A stretch of DNA of 64,000 bases, from contig WTBR01000068.1 of the NCBI GenBank assembly GCA_013138975.1, positions 1 to 64,000 of the forward strand, in the 5' to 3' direction. Each line of letters begins with the position of its first letter. Position 1 is the stretch's first letter. A program made the position numbers and the translations under genes. The stretch comes from Bacteroidales bacterium. Lineage in GTDB: Bacteria; Bacteroidota; Bacteroidia; Bacteroidales; UBA12077. This document shows, piece after piece, positions 45,317-55,146 of this stretch. The notes beneath the pieces are model-generated. The model did no database searches, was not told the origin of the DNA, and saw nothing but the letters and a program-made list of their open reading frames with translations.

Positions 45317-47674
45317 ATGGATTCATATCCTCAACAGAATATCTACCAAGAAGAAAGCATCGACATTAAAAAGTACTTTTTTAAGTTTCTATCCAACTGG
45401 TATTGGTTTGCTATTGCTGTTGGAATTGCTCTCTCCGTGGCTTATTTAGTAAATCGTTACTCCGAATCTACATATACCATTAGCTCATCCATTATTATTT
45501 CCGACAATCAAAACGAAACTTCAAGTATTGAATCTATTGTACAAGAACTTGGGCGTTTTAGAGCACGTAAAAAAACAGAAGTAGTAAACGAAATAGCTAT
45601 TTTAAAATCATATAAAATGGCTCGCCTGGCATTAGAAGAGCTTGATTTCGGAATATTATATATCTCCATTGGCAAACGCGAAATAGCCGAAACAAAAATA
45701 TACAATAACAGCTCGTTTATTATTATACCCGATACCGCATTTACTCAAATGATTAATTACCCGATTGACATTAAAATTTTATCAGAACATGAATACCAAT
45801 TAAGTATTAATGATCAATTTAACATTAAACGCACTCTTAAGTTTGGAGAAACCTTTGAAAACGAAGCTTTTAAGTTTTCAATTATAAAAAACGAAATAAT
45901 AGATTCTGTTTTTAATGAAAACAGCTCAAATAAATACCTTTTTAAATTTTTAGATATTAATAATTTAGCAAAAACTTACAGAAGTAAACTAAAAATTGAT
46001 GTAAACGACGAAAAAGGATCTATTTTAACACTTAAACTTAATGGATTTGTACCAGAAAAAATGGCTGCATACCTCAATAAACTTTCTGAAGTTTACATTC
46101 GATCCGATCTTACAGAAAAAAATGAACGAACTGAAAATACATTAAGTTTTATAGATGATCAATTATCCGTAATAGTAAAAGATTTAAACAATGCAGAAGT
46201 TCGGCTTCAAGAATTTAGATCCGAAAATCAGGTGTTTAACCTAAGTCAAAAAGGAGGATTGCTCATTAATCGTTTATCGGAAGTACAAATGGAGCAAATC
46301 CCTTACGAGGTTCGTGAACGTTATTTCGATTACTTGAACACTTATCTTCAGGAACACGCAACAAATCAACCTATTGTGGCACCTTCCATAATGAATATTA
46401 ATGATTTGGCACTGCAAAAAATAGTGGAAAAATATAACGATCAGTTATTTCAAAAATTAAAATTTAGTCAGGTTGCCAACGAAGATGCAAGCAATATTAT
46501 CATTATACAAAATGAAATTAATAGTTTGCAAAATATAATTTCAGAGTATGTTAAAACAAACAAACAAGCAAACAAAATAAGCATTCATGCGCTCGATCAA
46601 AAAATTAACGACATAAATAAAGAAATAAACCTACTACCGATAAACGAACGGATCTTAATTAACATTGAAAGAGAATATACCCTAAATAACGAACTTTATA
46701 CTTTCTTACTTGAAAAAAGAGCCGAAGCGGGAATTACCAAAGCATCGAATGTTGCCGACAATAAAATTCTTGATATTGCACGCCCCGAAAACGCAACTCA
46801 ATTAACTCCTAAGCGTTCGCAAAATTATTTAATAGCATTGGTGTTAGGTTTTGGTTTGCCTGGTGCTATTATCTTAATGTTAGAATTTTTCAATACTAAA
46901 ATCGAAAATAAAAAAGACATTGAACAGAATACCGATATCCCAATTATAGGAACCATTGGTCATAATGCTACTCAAAGTAATATTCCTGTTTTTATCGATC
47001 CTAAATCGGGATTAGCAGAATCATTTAGAACTTTACGAACCAACTTGCAATACATTCTGCGTGAAAAAAATCAAAAGGTAATAATGATTACTTCAACCAT
47101 AAGTGGTGAAGGAAAAACATTTGTCGCCATTAATCTGGCAACAATTATATCTATGGTAGGCAAAAAAGTACTCTTAGTAGGTTTAGATTTAAGAAAACCA
47201 AGCTTACATAAAATCTTTGATGTAGCAAATAATATAGGTTTAAGTACATATCTAAGCCAACAAAACACATACAATGAAATTATTAGAGAAACACCTATCG
47301 AAAATCTATTTATTGCACCTTCAGGTCCTATTCCACCAAATCCTGCAGAACTTATTGAAACAGATCAAATGAAAACTTTCTTTGAAAATGCTGAAAAAGA
47401 TTACGATTTCATTGTAATAGATACTCCTCCTATTGCTCTGGTTACAGATGCATTATTAATTTCTCAATACTCACATGCTAACCTTTTTATGATCCGACAA
47501 AGGTACAGCACCTCACATGTATTCGATTTAATAAATAAGTTAAAACAAGATCAAAAAATTGCACACATGAATATCATAGTAAACGATTTAAAAATGCCCA
47601 AATACTATGGTTATAATTATGGGTACGGATATGGATATGGATATGGATACGGATATGGGAATCAAAAAATATAA
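45317..47674 (+). CDS. Wzc-like polysaccharide co-polymerase with BY-kinase domain
   Basis: 785 residues. N-terminal Wzz domain with a first helix near 27-48, a long periplasmic coiled-coil part (about 250-480) and a second helix near 505-525. The kinase half has Walker A STISGEGKT (about 593), Walker A' VLLVGLDLRKPS (about 618) and Walker B DFIVIDTPP (about 697). The C-terminus is a tyrosine cluster of seven consecutive Gly-Tyr pairs (about 767-781), the usual autophosphorylation tail. It controls polymer length and export with the Wza-like lipoprotein. Confidence 0.9.
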   Translation: MDSYPQQNIYQEESIDIKKYFFKFLSNWYWFAIAVGIALSVAYLVNRYSESTYTISSSIIISDNQNETSSIESIVQELGRFRARKKTEVVNEIAILKSYKMARLALEELDFGILYISIGKREIAETKIYNNSSFIIIPDTAFTQMINYPIDIKILSEHEYQLSINDQFNIKRTLKFGETFENEAFKFSIIKNEIIDSVFNENSSNKYLFKFLDINNLAKTYRSKLKIDVNDEKGSILTLKLNGFVPEKMAAYLNKLSEVYIRSDLTEKNERTENTLSFIDDQLSVIVKDLNNAEVRLQEFRSENQVFNLSQKGGLLINRLSEVQMEQIPYEVRERYFDYLNTYLQEHATNQPIVAPSIMNINDLALQKIVEKYNDQLFQKLKFSQVANEDASNIIIIQNEINSLQNIISEYVKTNKQANKISIHALDQKINDINKEINLLPINERILINIEREYTLNNELYTFLLEKRAEAGITKASNVADNKILDIARPENATQLTPKRSQNYLIALVLGFGLPGAIILMLEFFNTKIENKKDIEQNTDIPIIGTIGHNATQSNIPVFIDPKSGLAESFRTLRTNLQYILREKNQKVIMITSTISGEGKTFVAINLATIISMVGKKVLLVGLDLRKPSLHKIFDVANNIGLSTYLSQQNTYNEIIRETPIENLFIAPSGPIPPNPAELIETDQMKTFFENAEKDYDFIVIDTPPIALVTDALLISQYSHANLFMIRQRYSTSHVFDLINKLKQDQKIAHMNIIVNDLKMPKYYGYNYGYGYGYGYGYGYGNQKI
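47618..47659 (+). repeat. Hexanucleotide repeat TATGGA/TACGGA encoding the Gly-Tyr tail
   Basis: Seven units of TAT/TAC-GGA/GGG in tandem at the end of the Wzc-like gene. Slippage by six bases changes tail length without a frameshift. Confidence 0.75.
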
Positions 47675-47703
47675 AAACATTTTTAAATTAATAAATATAA
47701 ATT

Positions 47704-48717
47704 ATGCTAAATAATAAATCTGTATTAATAACAGGAGGAACTGGTTCTTTTGGCAAGAAGTTCACAGAGATTATATTAAATAGATATAAAAATATAAAAC
47801 GGTTAGTAATATTTTCTAGAGACGAGTTAAAACAATTTGAAATGGCTCAATATTATCCGGAAGAAAAATATCCACAGGTTAGATTTTTTATTGGAGATGT
47901 AAGAGATGCCAATAGATTTAAGCGTGCTTGTGAAGGAATTGATATTATAATTCATGCTGCGGCACTTAAGCAAGTTCCTGCTGCAGAATATAATCCCGAT
48001 GAATTCATTAAAACAAATATTGGTGGAGCTCAAAATATTATAGATGCCGCTCTCGAAACAAATGTAGAAACAGTTGTAGCTCTATCAACCGATAAGGCTG
48101 CGGCTCCTATTAACTTATATGGAGCAACAAAACTGGTGTCTGACAAACTCTTTATTGCAGCTAACAACATTAAAGGAAGTCGCAATTTAAAATTCTCTGT
48201 TGTTAGGTATGGAAATGTTATGGGTTCTAGAGGATCTGTAATTCCTTTCTTCATAGATAAAGCAAAAAAAGGTGTTTCGTTACCTCTTACCCATAAAGAT
48301 ATGACTCGATTCAATATTTCTTTGGAAGATGGTGTTGAAATGGTTATGTGGGCAATAAAAAATGCTCTTGGAGGGGAAATTTTTGTCCCCAAAATCCCTT
48401 CTTATAAAATTGAAACAATAGCAAAAGCTATCGCTCCTAATATTAAAACGGTAGATGTTGGTATTCGCCCTGGAGAAAAACTTCACGAAGAAATGATAAC
48501 AGAAAGTGATTCTTATAATACAATTGTATTTGATAAATATTATGCAATTCTAACGTCAAATGCAGATAAAGAAAAATATATAAAGCATTATAATGCTAAA
48601 GAAGTAGAGAAAGGCTTTAAATATAATTCTGGTACTAACGATGAATGGGAAACAGTAGAAAGTATTAGAACTAAAATATTAAAATATGTTGATCCTAACT
48701 TTATTCCATTTAAATGA
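47704..48717 (+). CDS. pseB: UDP-GlcNAc 4,6-dehydratase (inverting)
   Basis: First step to pseudaminic acid. Rossmann loop ITGGTGSFGKKF at residues 8-19; SDR catalytic tyrosine lysine in NLYGATK; STDKAAAPI and GNVMGSRGSVIPFF are the PseB/FlaA1 signatures. Length 337 is normal. The stop overlaps the pseC start (ATGATGA). Confidence 0.92.
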   Translation: MLNNKSVLITGGTGSFGKKFTEIILNRYKNIKRLVIFSRDELKQFEMAQYYPEEKYPQVRFFIGDVRDANRFKRACEGIDIIIHAAALKQVPAAEYNPDEFIKTNIGGAQNIIDAALETNVETVVALSTDKAAAPINLYGATKLVSDKLFIAANNIKGSRNLKFSVVRYGNVMGSRGSVIPFFIDKAKKGVSLPLTHKDMTRFNISLEDGVEMVMWAIKNALGGEIFVPKIPSYKIETIAKAIAPNIKTVDVGIRPGEKLHEEMITESDSYNTIVFDKYYAILTSNADKEKYIKHYNAKEVEKGFKYNSGTNDEWETVESIRTKILKYVDPNFIPFK

Positions 48718-49868
48718 TGAAGCCAATCCCTTATGGTAAACAGTCTATTAATCAAGATGATATTGATGGCGTAATTGAAGTATTGCATTCTGATTATTTA
48801 ACACAAGGACCTAAAATTGCTGAATTTGAGCAAAAATTTGCAGAGTATATCGGTTGTAAATACGCTGTTGCAGTTTCAAATGGAACAGCAGCATTGCACC
48901 TTTCAGCTTTAGCCTTAGATGTTAAATCTGGAGATAAAGTTATAACCACTCCAATCACATTTGTAGCAAGTGCTAATTGTGTTCTTTATTGCGGAGGAGA
49001 AATAGATTTTGTTGATATTGATCAGAATACATTTTTGATGGATCTTGATAAACTCGAAGAAAAATTAGCATCCAATCCCCAAGGCACATACAAAGGTATA
49101 ATACCAGTTGACTTTACTGGTTTACCTATAGATACTGAAAGACTAAAAAAAATTGCCAATAAATATAAGCTGTGGATAATTGAAGATGCATGCCATGCTC
49201 CTGGTGGATATTTTAAAAACTCAAATAATAAAACAATATATTGTGGAGATGGTCAATATTCTGACTTAAGTATTTTCTCCTTTCATCCTGTAAAACATAT
49301 AGCTACGGGCGAAGGAGGAATGATTACTACAAACAATGAAGAACTCTATAAACAATTGTTGTTATTGCGCACCCATGGTATTACAAAATCTCCAGAAATG
49401 TTACAAGAAAACCATGGTGGATGGTATTATGAAATGCATGAATTAGGTTTTAATTACAGACTCTCTGATTTATCTGCATCTCTTGGAATTACACAATTAA
49501 AAAGAGCAAAGGAAGGCTTACAAAGAAGAAAGGAAATTGCAAATAACTATTTTAATGCATTTAAAGATTCTCCAATCAAAATGCAAAAAGTTAACAATAA
49601 CTTTTCCAATGCGTTTCATTTATTCGTTATCCAAGTTAAAAATAGATTAGAATTATATAATTATTTAAAATCGCACAACATTTTTTCGCAAATACATTAT
49701 ATACCAGTTCATCTTCAACCTTATTATAAAAACTTTGGTTGGAAAAATGGAGATTTTCCTATCGCAGAAAATTATTATAATGAATGTTTAAGTCTGCCTA
49801 TCTATGCTTCACTTAGCACGAAAGAACAAGACTATGTAATAAATACAGTTTTAGAATTTGTAAAATGA
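48714..49868 (+). CDS. pseC: UDP-4-amino-4,6-dideoxy-AltNAc transaminase
   Basis: PLP-dependent aminotransferase of the DegT/DnrJ/EryC1/StrS family. Sugar-nucleotide start IPYGKQSINQDDIDGVIEVL, phosphate site SNGTAALHLS, and the PLP lysine in FSFHPVKHIATGEGGM. Acts on the PseB product. 384 residues. A second ATG lies at 48717, one codon in. Confidence 0.92.
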   Translation: MMKPIPYGKQSINQDDIDGVIEVLHSDYLTQGPKIAEFEQKFAEYIGCKYAVAVSNGTAALHLSALALDVKSGDKVITTPITFVASANCVLYCGGEIDFVDIDQNTFLMDLDKLEEKLASNPQGTYKGIIPVDFTGLPIDTERLKKIANKYKLWIIEDACHAPGGYFKNSNNKTIYCGDGQYSDLSIFSFHPVKHIATGEGGMITTNNEELYKQLLLLRTHGITKSPEMLQENHGGWYYEMHELGFNYRLSDLSASLGITQLKRAKEGLQRRKEIANNYFNAFKDSPIKMQKVNNNFSNAFHLFVIQVKNRLELYNYLKSHNIFSQIHYIPVHLQPYYKNFGWKNGDFPIAENYYNECLSLPIYASLSTKEQDYVINTVLEFVK

Positions 49869-50554
49869 AAAATTTGGCCATTATTCCTGCTAGAGGAGGA
49901 AGCAAAAGAATACCTCGAAAAAACGTTAAAGAATTTCTTGGCAAACCCATTATTGCCTATTCTATAGAAACAGCATTAAAAACCGAAATATTTGATGAGG
50001 TGATGGTTTCAACAGATGATGATGAAATTGCAGAAATTGCAAGAAAATACGGTGCTTCAGTTCCTTTTATGAGAAGCAAAGGAACATCAGATGATCATGC
50101 AACTACATTGTCTGTAATTAAAGAAGTTCTAGCTACATATAAAATAAAACAAGAAAAAGATTTTAACTTGATTTGCTGCATCTATCCTACCGCGCCTCTT
50201 ATTCAGATAAAGCATCTAAAAAAAGGATTAGAGCTATTAGAGTCTAAAAACTACCAGAGCGTTTTCCCTGTCGTCACTTTTGGTTATCCCGTATGGAGAG
50301 GGCTAGAAAGAATGGACGATGGAAAAACCAATATGTTATGGCCAGAAAACCTAAATGCACGATCTCAGGATATGAAAAAAGTATACCATGATGCGGGTCA
50401 ATGGTATTGGATAAAAAGTCAAAAGATAAATCACTCTATTTTTTCAGAAAACACAGCAACAATAGTACTTGAAGAAACAGAAGCACAGGACATAGATAAC
50501 CTTACAGATTGGAAATTAGCTGAACTGAAATATCATTTACTTAATGAAGCCTGA
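49865..50554 (+). CDS. pseF: Pseudaminic acid cytidylyltransferase
   Basis: Activates pseudaminic acid as CMP-Pse. The CTP loop is IIPARGGSKRIPRKN; STDDDEIAEIA and YPTAPLI match the CMP-sialate synthase family. The gene overlaps pseC by four bases and pseG by eleven. The neighbours decide pseudaminic over N-acetylneuraminic or legionaminic acid. Confidence 0.9.
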   Translation: MKNLAIIPARGGSKRIPRKNVKEFLGKPIIAYSIETALKTEIFDEVMVSTDDDEIAEIARKYGASVPFMRSKGTSDDHATTLSVIKEVLATYKIKQEKDFNLICCIYPTAPLIQIKHLKKGLELLESKNYQSVFPVVTFGYPVWRGLERMDDGKTNMLWPENLNARSQDMKKVYHDAGQWYWIKSQKINHSIFSENTATIVLEETEAQDIDNLTDWKLAELKYHLLNEA

Positions 50555-51539
50555 GATTTTTATAAGGGCAGATGGAAACCACCAAATTGGACTAGGTCAT
50601 CTAGTAAGGTGTTCTGCACTTGCGCACATGCTTAAGAATAATTTTATCATTTCTTTTTTTTGTCTAGAAATTCCAGATAAAATGCTAAAGGAACTAGCAG
50701 ATAATGACTTTCATTGCATCCGCATGAAAAATGAAGATCTTTTATTTTCTAAGATCAGTGCAAAAAGCATTGTAATACTGGATGGTTATCATTTTGATAC
50801 TAATTACCAAAAAAAAATTAAACAGAAAAAATGTAAATTAGTTTGTATTGACGACCTACATGACAAAGAATATGTTTCAGATCTTATTGTTAATCATTCT
50901 CCAGGAATAAGCCCTGAAGATTACAATTCAAAATCTTACACAAATTATGCCTTAGGACCAGAATTTGCATTATTGCGTCCATTGTTTAATGAAGCTGCTA
51001 AAAATAATCGAAAAATTTCTAAAGTAGATTCGGCATTTGTTTGTTTTGGTGGTTCAGATCAATTTAACCTGACGTATAAAACAACGTTAGCGTTATTGAA
51101 AATTAAGCAATTTAAACAAATAAATATAGTTTTAGGTATTGCCTATGAAGATCCTGAGATTTTTGAATTAGAAAAAAGCAATCCAAGTATAAAACTTTAC
51201 AAAAATCTAACTGAAAAGGATTTAATCTCTGTAATGCAAGAAAGTAATTTTGCCATAATTCCAGCTAGCAATATATTATTTGAAATTATGGCTGTTAATA
51301 TTCCATTTATTACAGGTTATTATGTTGATAATCAAAAACATTTTTATAATTATCTAACAGAAAATAACCTTGCGTTTGGGCTTGGAAATTTTGTATCAAA
51401 GACTGATAAAGAAATCAAAAAGTATATATTGAATTTTTTATTGGAAAAAGGGAATTTATCAAGCAAAACCAATTCACTAATAGATGGTAAATCTCCTGAA
51501 AGGATCTTAACAAAAATAAAAAATCTCTATCATGACTAA
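50544..51539 (+). CDS. pseG: UDP-2,4-diacetamido-2,4,6-trideoxy-beta-L-altropyranose hydrolase
   Basis: Removes UDP from the diacetamido sugar. GT-B/MurG-like fold with the N-terminal loop RADGNHQIGLGHLVRC (histidine catalytic in the family) and C-terminal donor-side CFGGSD and IPASNILFEIMAV. 331 residues. Overlaps pseF. Confidence 0.88.
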   Translation: MKPEIFIRADGNHQIGLGHLVRCSALAHMLKNNFIISFFCLEIPDKMLKELADNDFHCIRMKNEDLLFSKISAKSIVILDGYHFDTNYQKKIKQKKCKLVCIDDLHDKEYVSDLIVNHSPGISPEDYNSKSYTNYALGPEFALLRPLFNEAAKNNRKISKVDSAFVCFGGSDQFNLTYKTTLALLKIKQFKQINIVLGIAYEDPEIFELEKSNPSIKLYKNLTEKDLISVMQESNFAIIPASNILFEIMAVNIPFITGYYVDNQKHFYNYLTENNLAFGLGNFVSKTDKEIKKYILNFLLEKGNLSSKTNSLIDGKSPERILTKIKNLYHD

Positions 51540-51577
51540 TCTCGTTCTCCATATTCCTAACTACTTATAATTCTGAT

Positions 51578-52087
51578 ATGCTATCATTTAGATTTGCAAC
51601 AAAAGATGATGTTGATATATATTTCAAATGGACAAACGATCCAAGTGTTAGAGAAAACTCTTTAGCCTCTTCTGAAATAAATTATAAGGATCATGTCAAA
51701 TGGTTTCTGTCCAAGCTCAATAGTTCAAATGCATTTCTATATGTTTTTTTAAATGAAAAAAAAGAATCTGTCGGTCAGGTTAGAATTGAAAAACTAAAAG
51801 ATAGAATTTTTGTAGGGCAGTCGGTTGATATAAAACATAGAGGTAAAAAATATAGTTCGGAAATGTTAAAAAAGGCAACAGATGATTATCTAATTAAGTT
51901 TCCAAAAGATACAATTATAAGTGTTATTAAAAAAAACAATGCCCCTTCAATCAAAATGTCTATAAATAGCGGACTTATTATTGTTAATACGGATGATCGT
52001 TGTGATGAATTATTAGTTTTAAAAGGAAATAAACAAAATGATCAAGGTTTCATTCAAGCTTCAAAGCGTTTATACAATCTAATTTGA
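51578..52087 (+). CDS. pseH: GNAT acetyltransferase of the pseudaminic acid pathway
   Basis: 169 residues, GNAT fold. SLASSEINYKDHVKWF and VGQVRIE mark the N-terminal half, and the acetyl-CoA loop is around HRGKKYSSEMLKKA. Between pseG and pseI it should acetylate the 4-amino group of the PseC product. The R/Q-x-x-G-x-G/A loop is degenerate, with K at the last glycine position. Confidence 0.82.
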   Translation: MLSFRFATKDDVDIYFKWTNDPSVRENSLASSEINYKDHVKWFLSKLNSSNAFLYVFLNEKKESVGQVRIEKLKDRIFVGQSVDIKHRGKKYSSEMLKKATDDYLIKFPKDTIISVIKKNNAPSIKMSINSGLIIVNTDDRCDELLVLKGNKQNDQGFIQASKRLYNLI

Positions 52088-52096
52088 TTTTTTTTC

Positions 52097-53149
52097 ATGG
52101 AAAACTTAAACTTTTCTTTCAATAATTTAAAGACTGTTTTTATAATTGCAGAATTATCTGCAAATCATGGTCATGATATTGAAATTGCAAAAAATACAAT
52201 TCGTGCAGCAAAACGTGCAGGAGCTGATGCAATTAAATTGCAAACCTATACAGCCGATACAATAACATTGAATTGCAAAAAGGATGATTTCTTAATAAAA
52301 GGAACAATTTGGGATGGAAAATCTTTGCACGAATTATATAATGAAGCATATCTTCCTTGGGAATGGCATAAAGAACTTTTTGATACTGCTAAAGAAGAAG
52401 ATCTTGTTTGTTTTAGCAGCCCTTTTGACAAAACAGCAGTAGATTTTCTTGAGAAATTAAATGCTCCAGCATATAAAATTGCTTCTTTTGAAATTACAGA
52501 TATCCCTCTAATTGAGTATGCTGCCTCTAAAGGAAAACCAATGATTATATCAACTGGCATTGCCGATTATGATGATATTAAATTAGCTGTTGATGCATGC
52601 AGGAACGTTGGTAACAACCAGATAATTTTGCTTAAAACATCATCACAATACCCTGCTAAAATTGAGGATGCCAATCTATTAATGATTCCTGAAATTGCTA
52701 AACAATTTAATGTTATTACAGGATTATCAGATCACACATCAGGAGAATTAGTACCTATTATAGCAACAAGCTTAGGTGCAAAAGTAATCGAAAAACACTT
52801 TATATTGGATAAATCAATTGGGGGTCCTGATGCGTCTTTTTCTTTGGACGAAAATGAATTTGCTAAAATGGTAAAAGCTGTTCGCAACACGGAATTAGCT
52901 CTTGGTGATGTTAGATTTTCACTATCAGATAAAGCTAAAAAGAGCAAAGAATTTTCTCGTTCATTGTATGCTGTTCAGGATATAAAAAAAGGAGAAATAA
53001 TATCTGAAAAAAATATTAAATCGATTAGACCAGGATTTGGTATGCACCCGAAACACTTAAACACTATTTTGGGAGAAAAAATTAACATAAATATTGAAAA
53101 GGGAGAACCTTTAAAAAAAGAAATGTTTGAAATTTTTAAAAATAAATAA
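52097..53149 (+). CDS. pseI: Pseudaminic acid synthase
   Basis: Condenses the hexose with phosphoenolpyruvate. NeuB-type TIM barrel: IIAELSANHGHDIE near the start, ADAIKLQTYTADTITL, KIASFEITD, GLSDHTSGE and KVIEKHFILDKSIGGPDASFSL. The C-terminal 60 residues (about 290-350) form the SAF antifreeze-like domain (RSLYAVQDIKKGEIIS). 350 residues, full length. Confidence 0.93.
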   Translation: MENLNFSFNNLKTVFIIAELSANHGHDIEIAKNTIRAAKRAGADAIKLQTYTADTITLNCKKDDFLIKGTIWDGKSLHELYNEAYLPWEWHKELFDTAKEEDLVCFSSPFDKTAVDFLEKLNAPAYKIASFEITDIPLIEYAASKGKPMIISTGIADYDDIKLAVDACRNVGNNQIILLKTSSQYPAKIEDANLLMIPEIAKQFNVITGLSDHTSGELVPIIATSLGAKVIEKHFILDKSIGGPDASFSLDENEFAKMVKAVRNTELALGDVRFSLSDKAKKSKEFSRSLYAVQDIKKGEIISEKNIKSIRPGFGMHPKHLNTILGEKININIEKGEPLKKEMFEIFKNK

Positions 53150-53159
53150 TGAATCCAAA

Positions 53160-53785
53160 CACTTGATAAATTACTAAGAAAGACAAGAGTGGTTAACCTG
53201 ATATATTCAGGAAAATATAGCTCACCCTGAATATAATTGTTTAATTGTCGTTTCTGGAGGAAAGAACTCTCATATGATTGTTCGTAGGTTAATAGAAAAC
53301 CATGGAATAATAAACCTACAGCTAGCTACAGTAACGAATAAGTTTTCATACACAGGAAGGCTTGCATAAGATAAATAATTTTTGTGTGAGTTACGATATA
53401 GACAATATAACATTTAGATACAAACTTATTATATTTCGAAACGAAACTTTAAAAGATTTTGAAAATGAGCTTCTCCCATTAAAATGGATTGAAGAAAAAA
53501 CATATAAAGTGCCTGCTGAAATTGCAAAAAACTATGGTATTAAATTTATATTTTTTGGAGCAATTTATCCTTATTCAATATCAGATTCACTTAGAATAGC
53601 TCGTAAAATAGGATTTAAAGATTTAGATGATTTTAACGAATGGTCTCGTTAGGGTAATATTGAAAATGACTCGCAAATTGATTGTGTTGCATATATAATC
53701 TAACTATGGGTCAAATATGTGAAATTTGATTTCCAACAAATTTCGGACATAGTATACAGATTTGTGCGCAAAACCTTATTATAGT
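53160..53785 (+). pseudogene. Decayed PseA-like N-acetyl sugar amidotransferase
   Basis: Translated in pieces, the DNA matches the amidotransferase family that follows Pse or related genes. QEWLT, then TGA at 53199-53201, then YIQENIAHPEYNCLIVVSGGKNSHMIVRRL (the PP-loop SGGKxSH). A frameshift follows at about 53361-53367, then HKINNF up to DDFNEWSR with TAG at 53650-53652, then GNIENDSQIDCVAYII, TAA, and WVKYVKFDFQQISDIVYRFVRK. The N-terminal zinc-binding part is missing. At least three stop codons and one frameshift make a functional product unlikely. Confidence 0.75.
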
Positions 53786-53790
53786 TTTAT

Positions 53791-55146
53791 ATGTTTTTCA
53801 GAATTATTAAAGATGCATTAAAAATTGATATATGGAGAACTAATTATATAATTAGTTCTCCAACATCTGAATTTTTTAAATATATTCCTTTAAAAAAACA
53901 TCAAAATTTATTTACATCAAGCATTCAATTTATATTTGAATTTCTTAAATCATTCAAATATTTATCATTTAGAAAATCTGAAAAATCAAAATATTTATTC
54001 TTTTCGAGCTCTAAGAATCAGACTGATGCTATTATTTCTGTAAAAAATAAAATACACAATTCCACACTATATTCATGCAAAAACTTGGGAGGAGAAAATT
54101 ACAATGAAACTGTGGCTTATCTTTATTCATTCCTTTTTTTTCCTATTCTTATTTTCAAATTAATTCAAGCTAACGAACATCAAAAAAATTGTCTTTATAA
54201 ATTCTTTAATAGATATTGGCTTGTTTATGGATATTATATCAAAGCAAGATTATTTATAAGAAAAATTAATGCAGAAATTATAATTGTAGCTAATGACCAT
54301 GATATTAAATGTGAATGCTTTACTTTAGCTGCTAAAGCAGAAAATAAAAAAAGTATATATATTCAACATGCAAATGTTTCAGATAAATTTCCACCCTTAG
54401 TACATGATTATGTTTTTCTTTATGGAAAAGATTCATTAAAAAAATATGATCAAATTGGGAAAAGCTCATCAAAAGTGTTTTTATTAGGAAACCCTAAATT
54501 CGATAAATTTCTTAAACAAACTTCAAGTAAGTTAAAAACAAAAATTGGAATTGCTGTTAATTCTATTGATGAATACTCAAAAGTTCTAGAACTTATAGAT
54601 TTTATGCAAACTACTTTTCCTAAATACGATCTTATTCTTAGGCCACATCCAAGAGATATTCGATTTAAGGAATATAAAAAATTATGCCATTTGAAAAAAA
54701 TAAAATTTTCTAACTCTCAAAAAGAAAATTCCTTTAAATTCCTTTCAAATATATTTATATTAATTTCTGGGGAATCTAGTATTCATTTAGAAGCTGCATT
54801 ACTGAATGTTAGTTCAATATACGCTTCTTTTTTTGCAGATTACAATTTAATCTTTGATAATTATGGATTCTGTAAAAATGGTTTAATAAACCATGTACCT
54901 AAAGATTTCATAAACTTAGAATCAAATATTCAAGAAATTATTGGTTCAAAGAATAACAGAAAAGAAAATATCAATTACTATTTAGCCAATATAAATACGC
55001 ATTTTGAAACACGTGCGGGAGAATTAATTGCACAAACAATAGAAAATATTAATAATGACTCTTTTATTAAACAAAATTTTCAAGTTTGCAGTTTTTATTG
55101 TAATACTCCTAACACCTTTACCATTTCTAATTTACAATCAAATTGA
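53791..55146 (+). CDS. Probable GT-B-fold glycosyltransferase of the glycan locus
   Basis: 451 residues, no signal peptide. Family not certain. The C-terminal half resembles GT-B enzymes of the CDP-glycerol/capsule type: SIYIQHANVSDKFPPL, VFLYGKDSLKKYDQIG, LLGNPKFDKF, LILRPHPRD and SGESSIHLEAALLN. The RPHPRD and SGESSxHLEA motifs form the donor site in such enzymes. It lies directly after the Pse genes, so transfer of pseudaminic acid is a plausible but unproven job. Overlaps the flippase gene by four bases. Confidence 0.55.
   Translation: MFFRIIKDALKIDIWRTNYIISSPTSEFFKYIPLKKHQNLFTSSIQFIFEFLKSFKYLSFRKSEKSKYLFFSSSKNQTDAIISVKNKIHNSTLYSCKNLGGENYNETVAYLYSFLFFPILIFKLIQANEHQKNCLYKFFNRYWLVYGYYIKARLFIRKINAEIIIVANDHDIKCECFTLAAKAENKKSIYIQHANVSDKFPPLVHDYVFLYGKDSLKKYDQIGKSSSKVFLLGNPKFDKFLKQTSSKLKTKIGIAVNSIDEYSKVLELIDFMQTTFPKYDLILRPHPRDIRFKEYKKLCHLKKIKFSNSQKENSFKFLSNIFILISGESSIHLEAALLNVSSIYASFFADYNLIFDNYGFCKNGLINHVPKDFINLESNIQEIIGSKNNRKENINYYLANINTHFETRAGELIAQTIENINNDSFIKQNFQVCSFYCNTPNTFTISNLQSN

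Noticed and set aside
49865..53149. Legionaminic or N-acetylneuraminic acid pathway
   Set aside because: PseB-type dehydratase, PseC, PseG and PseH in order specify pseudaminic acid; no NeuC-type epimerase is present.
53184..53370. Programmed frameshift or stop read-through in the PseA-like gene
   Set aside because: There are at least three separate stops and a missing N-terminus; no slippery sequence was seen at the shift.
53362..53652. Stand-alone 96-residue protein gene
   Set aside because: The peptide continues family-typical sequence on both sides across a frameshift and stops, so it is a fragment of the decayed amidotransferase.
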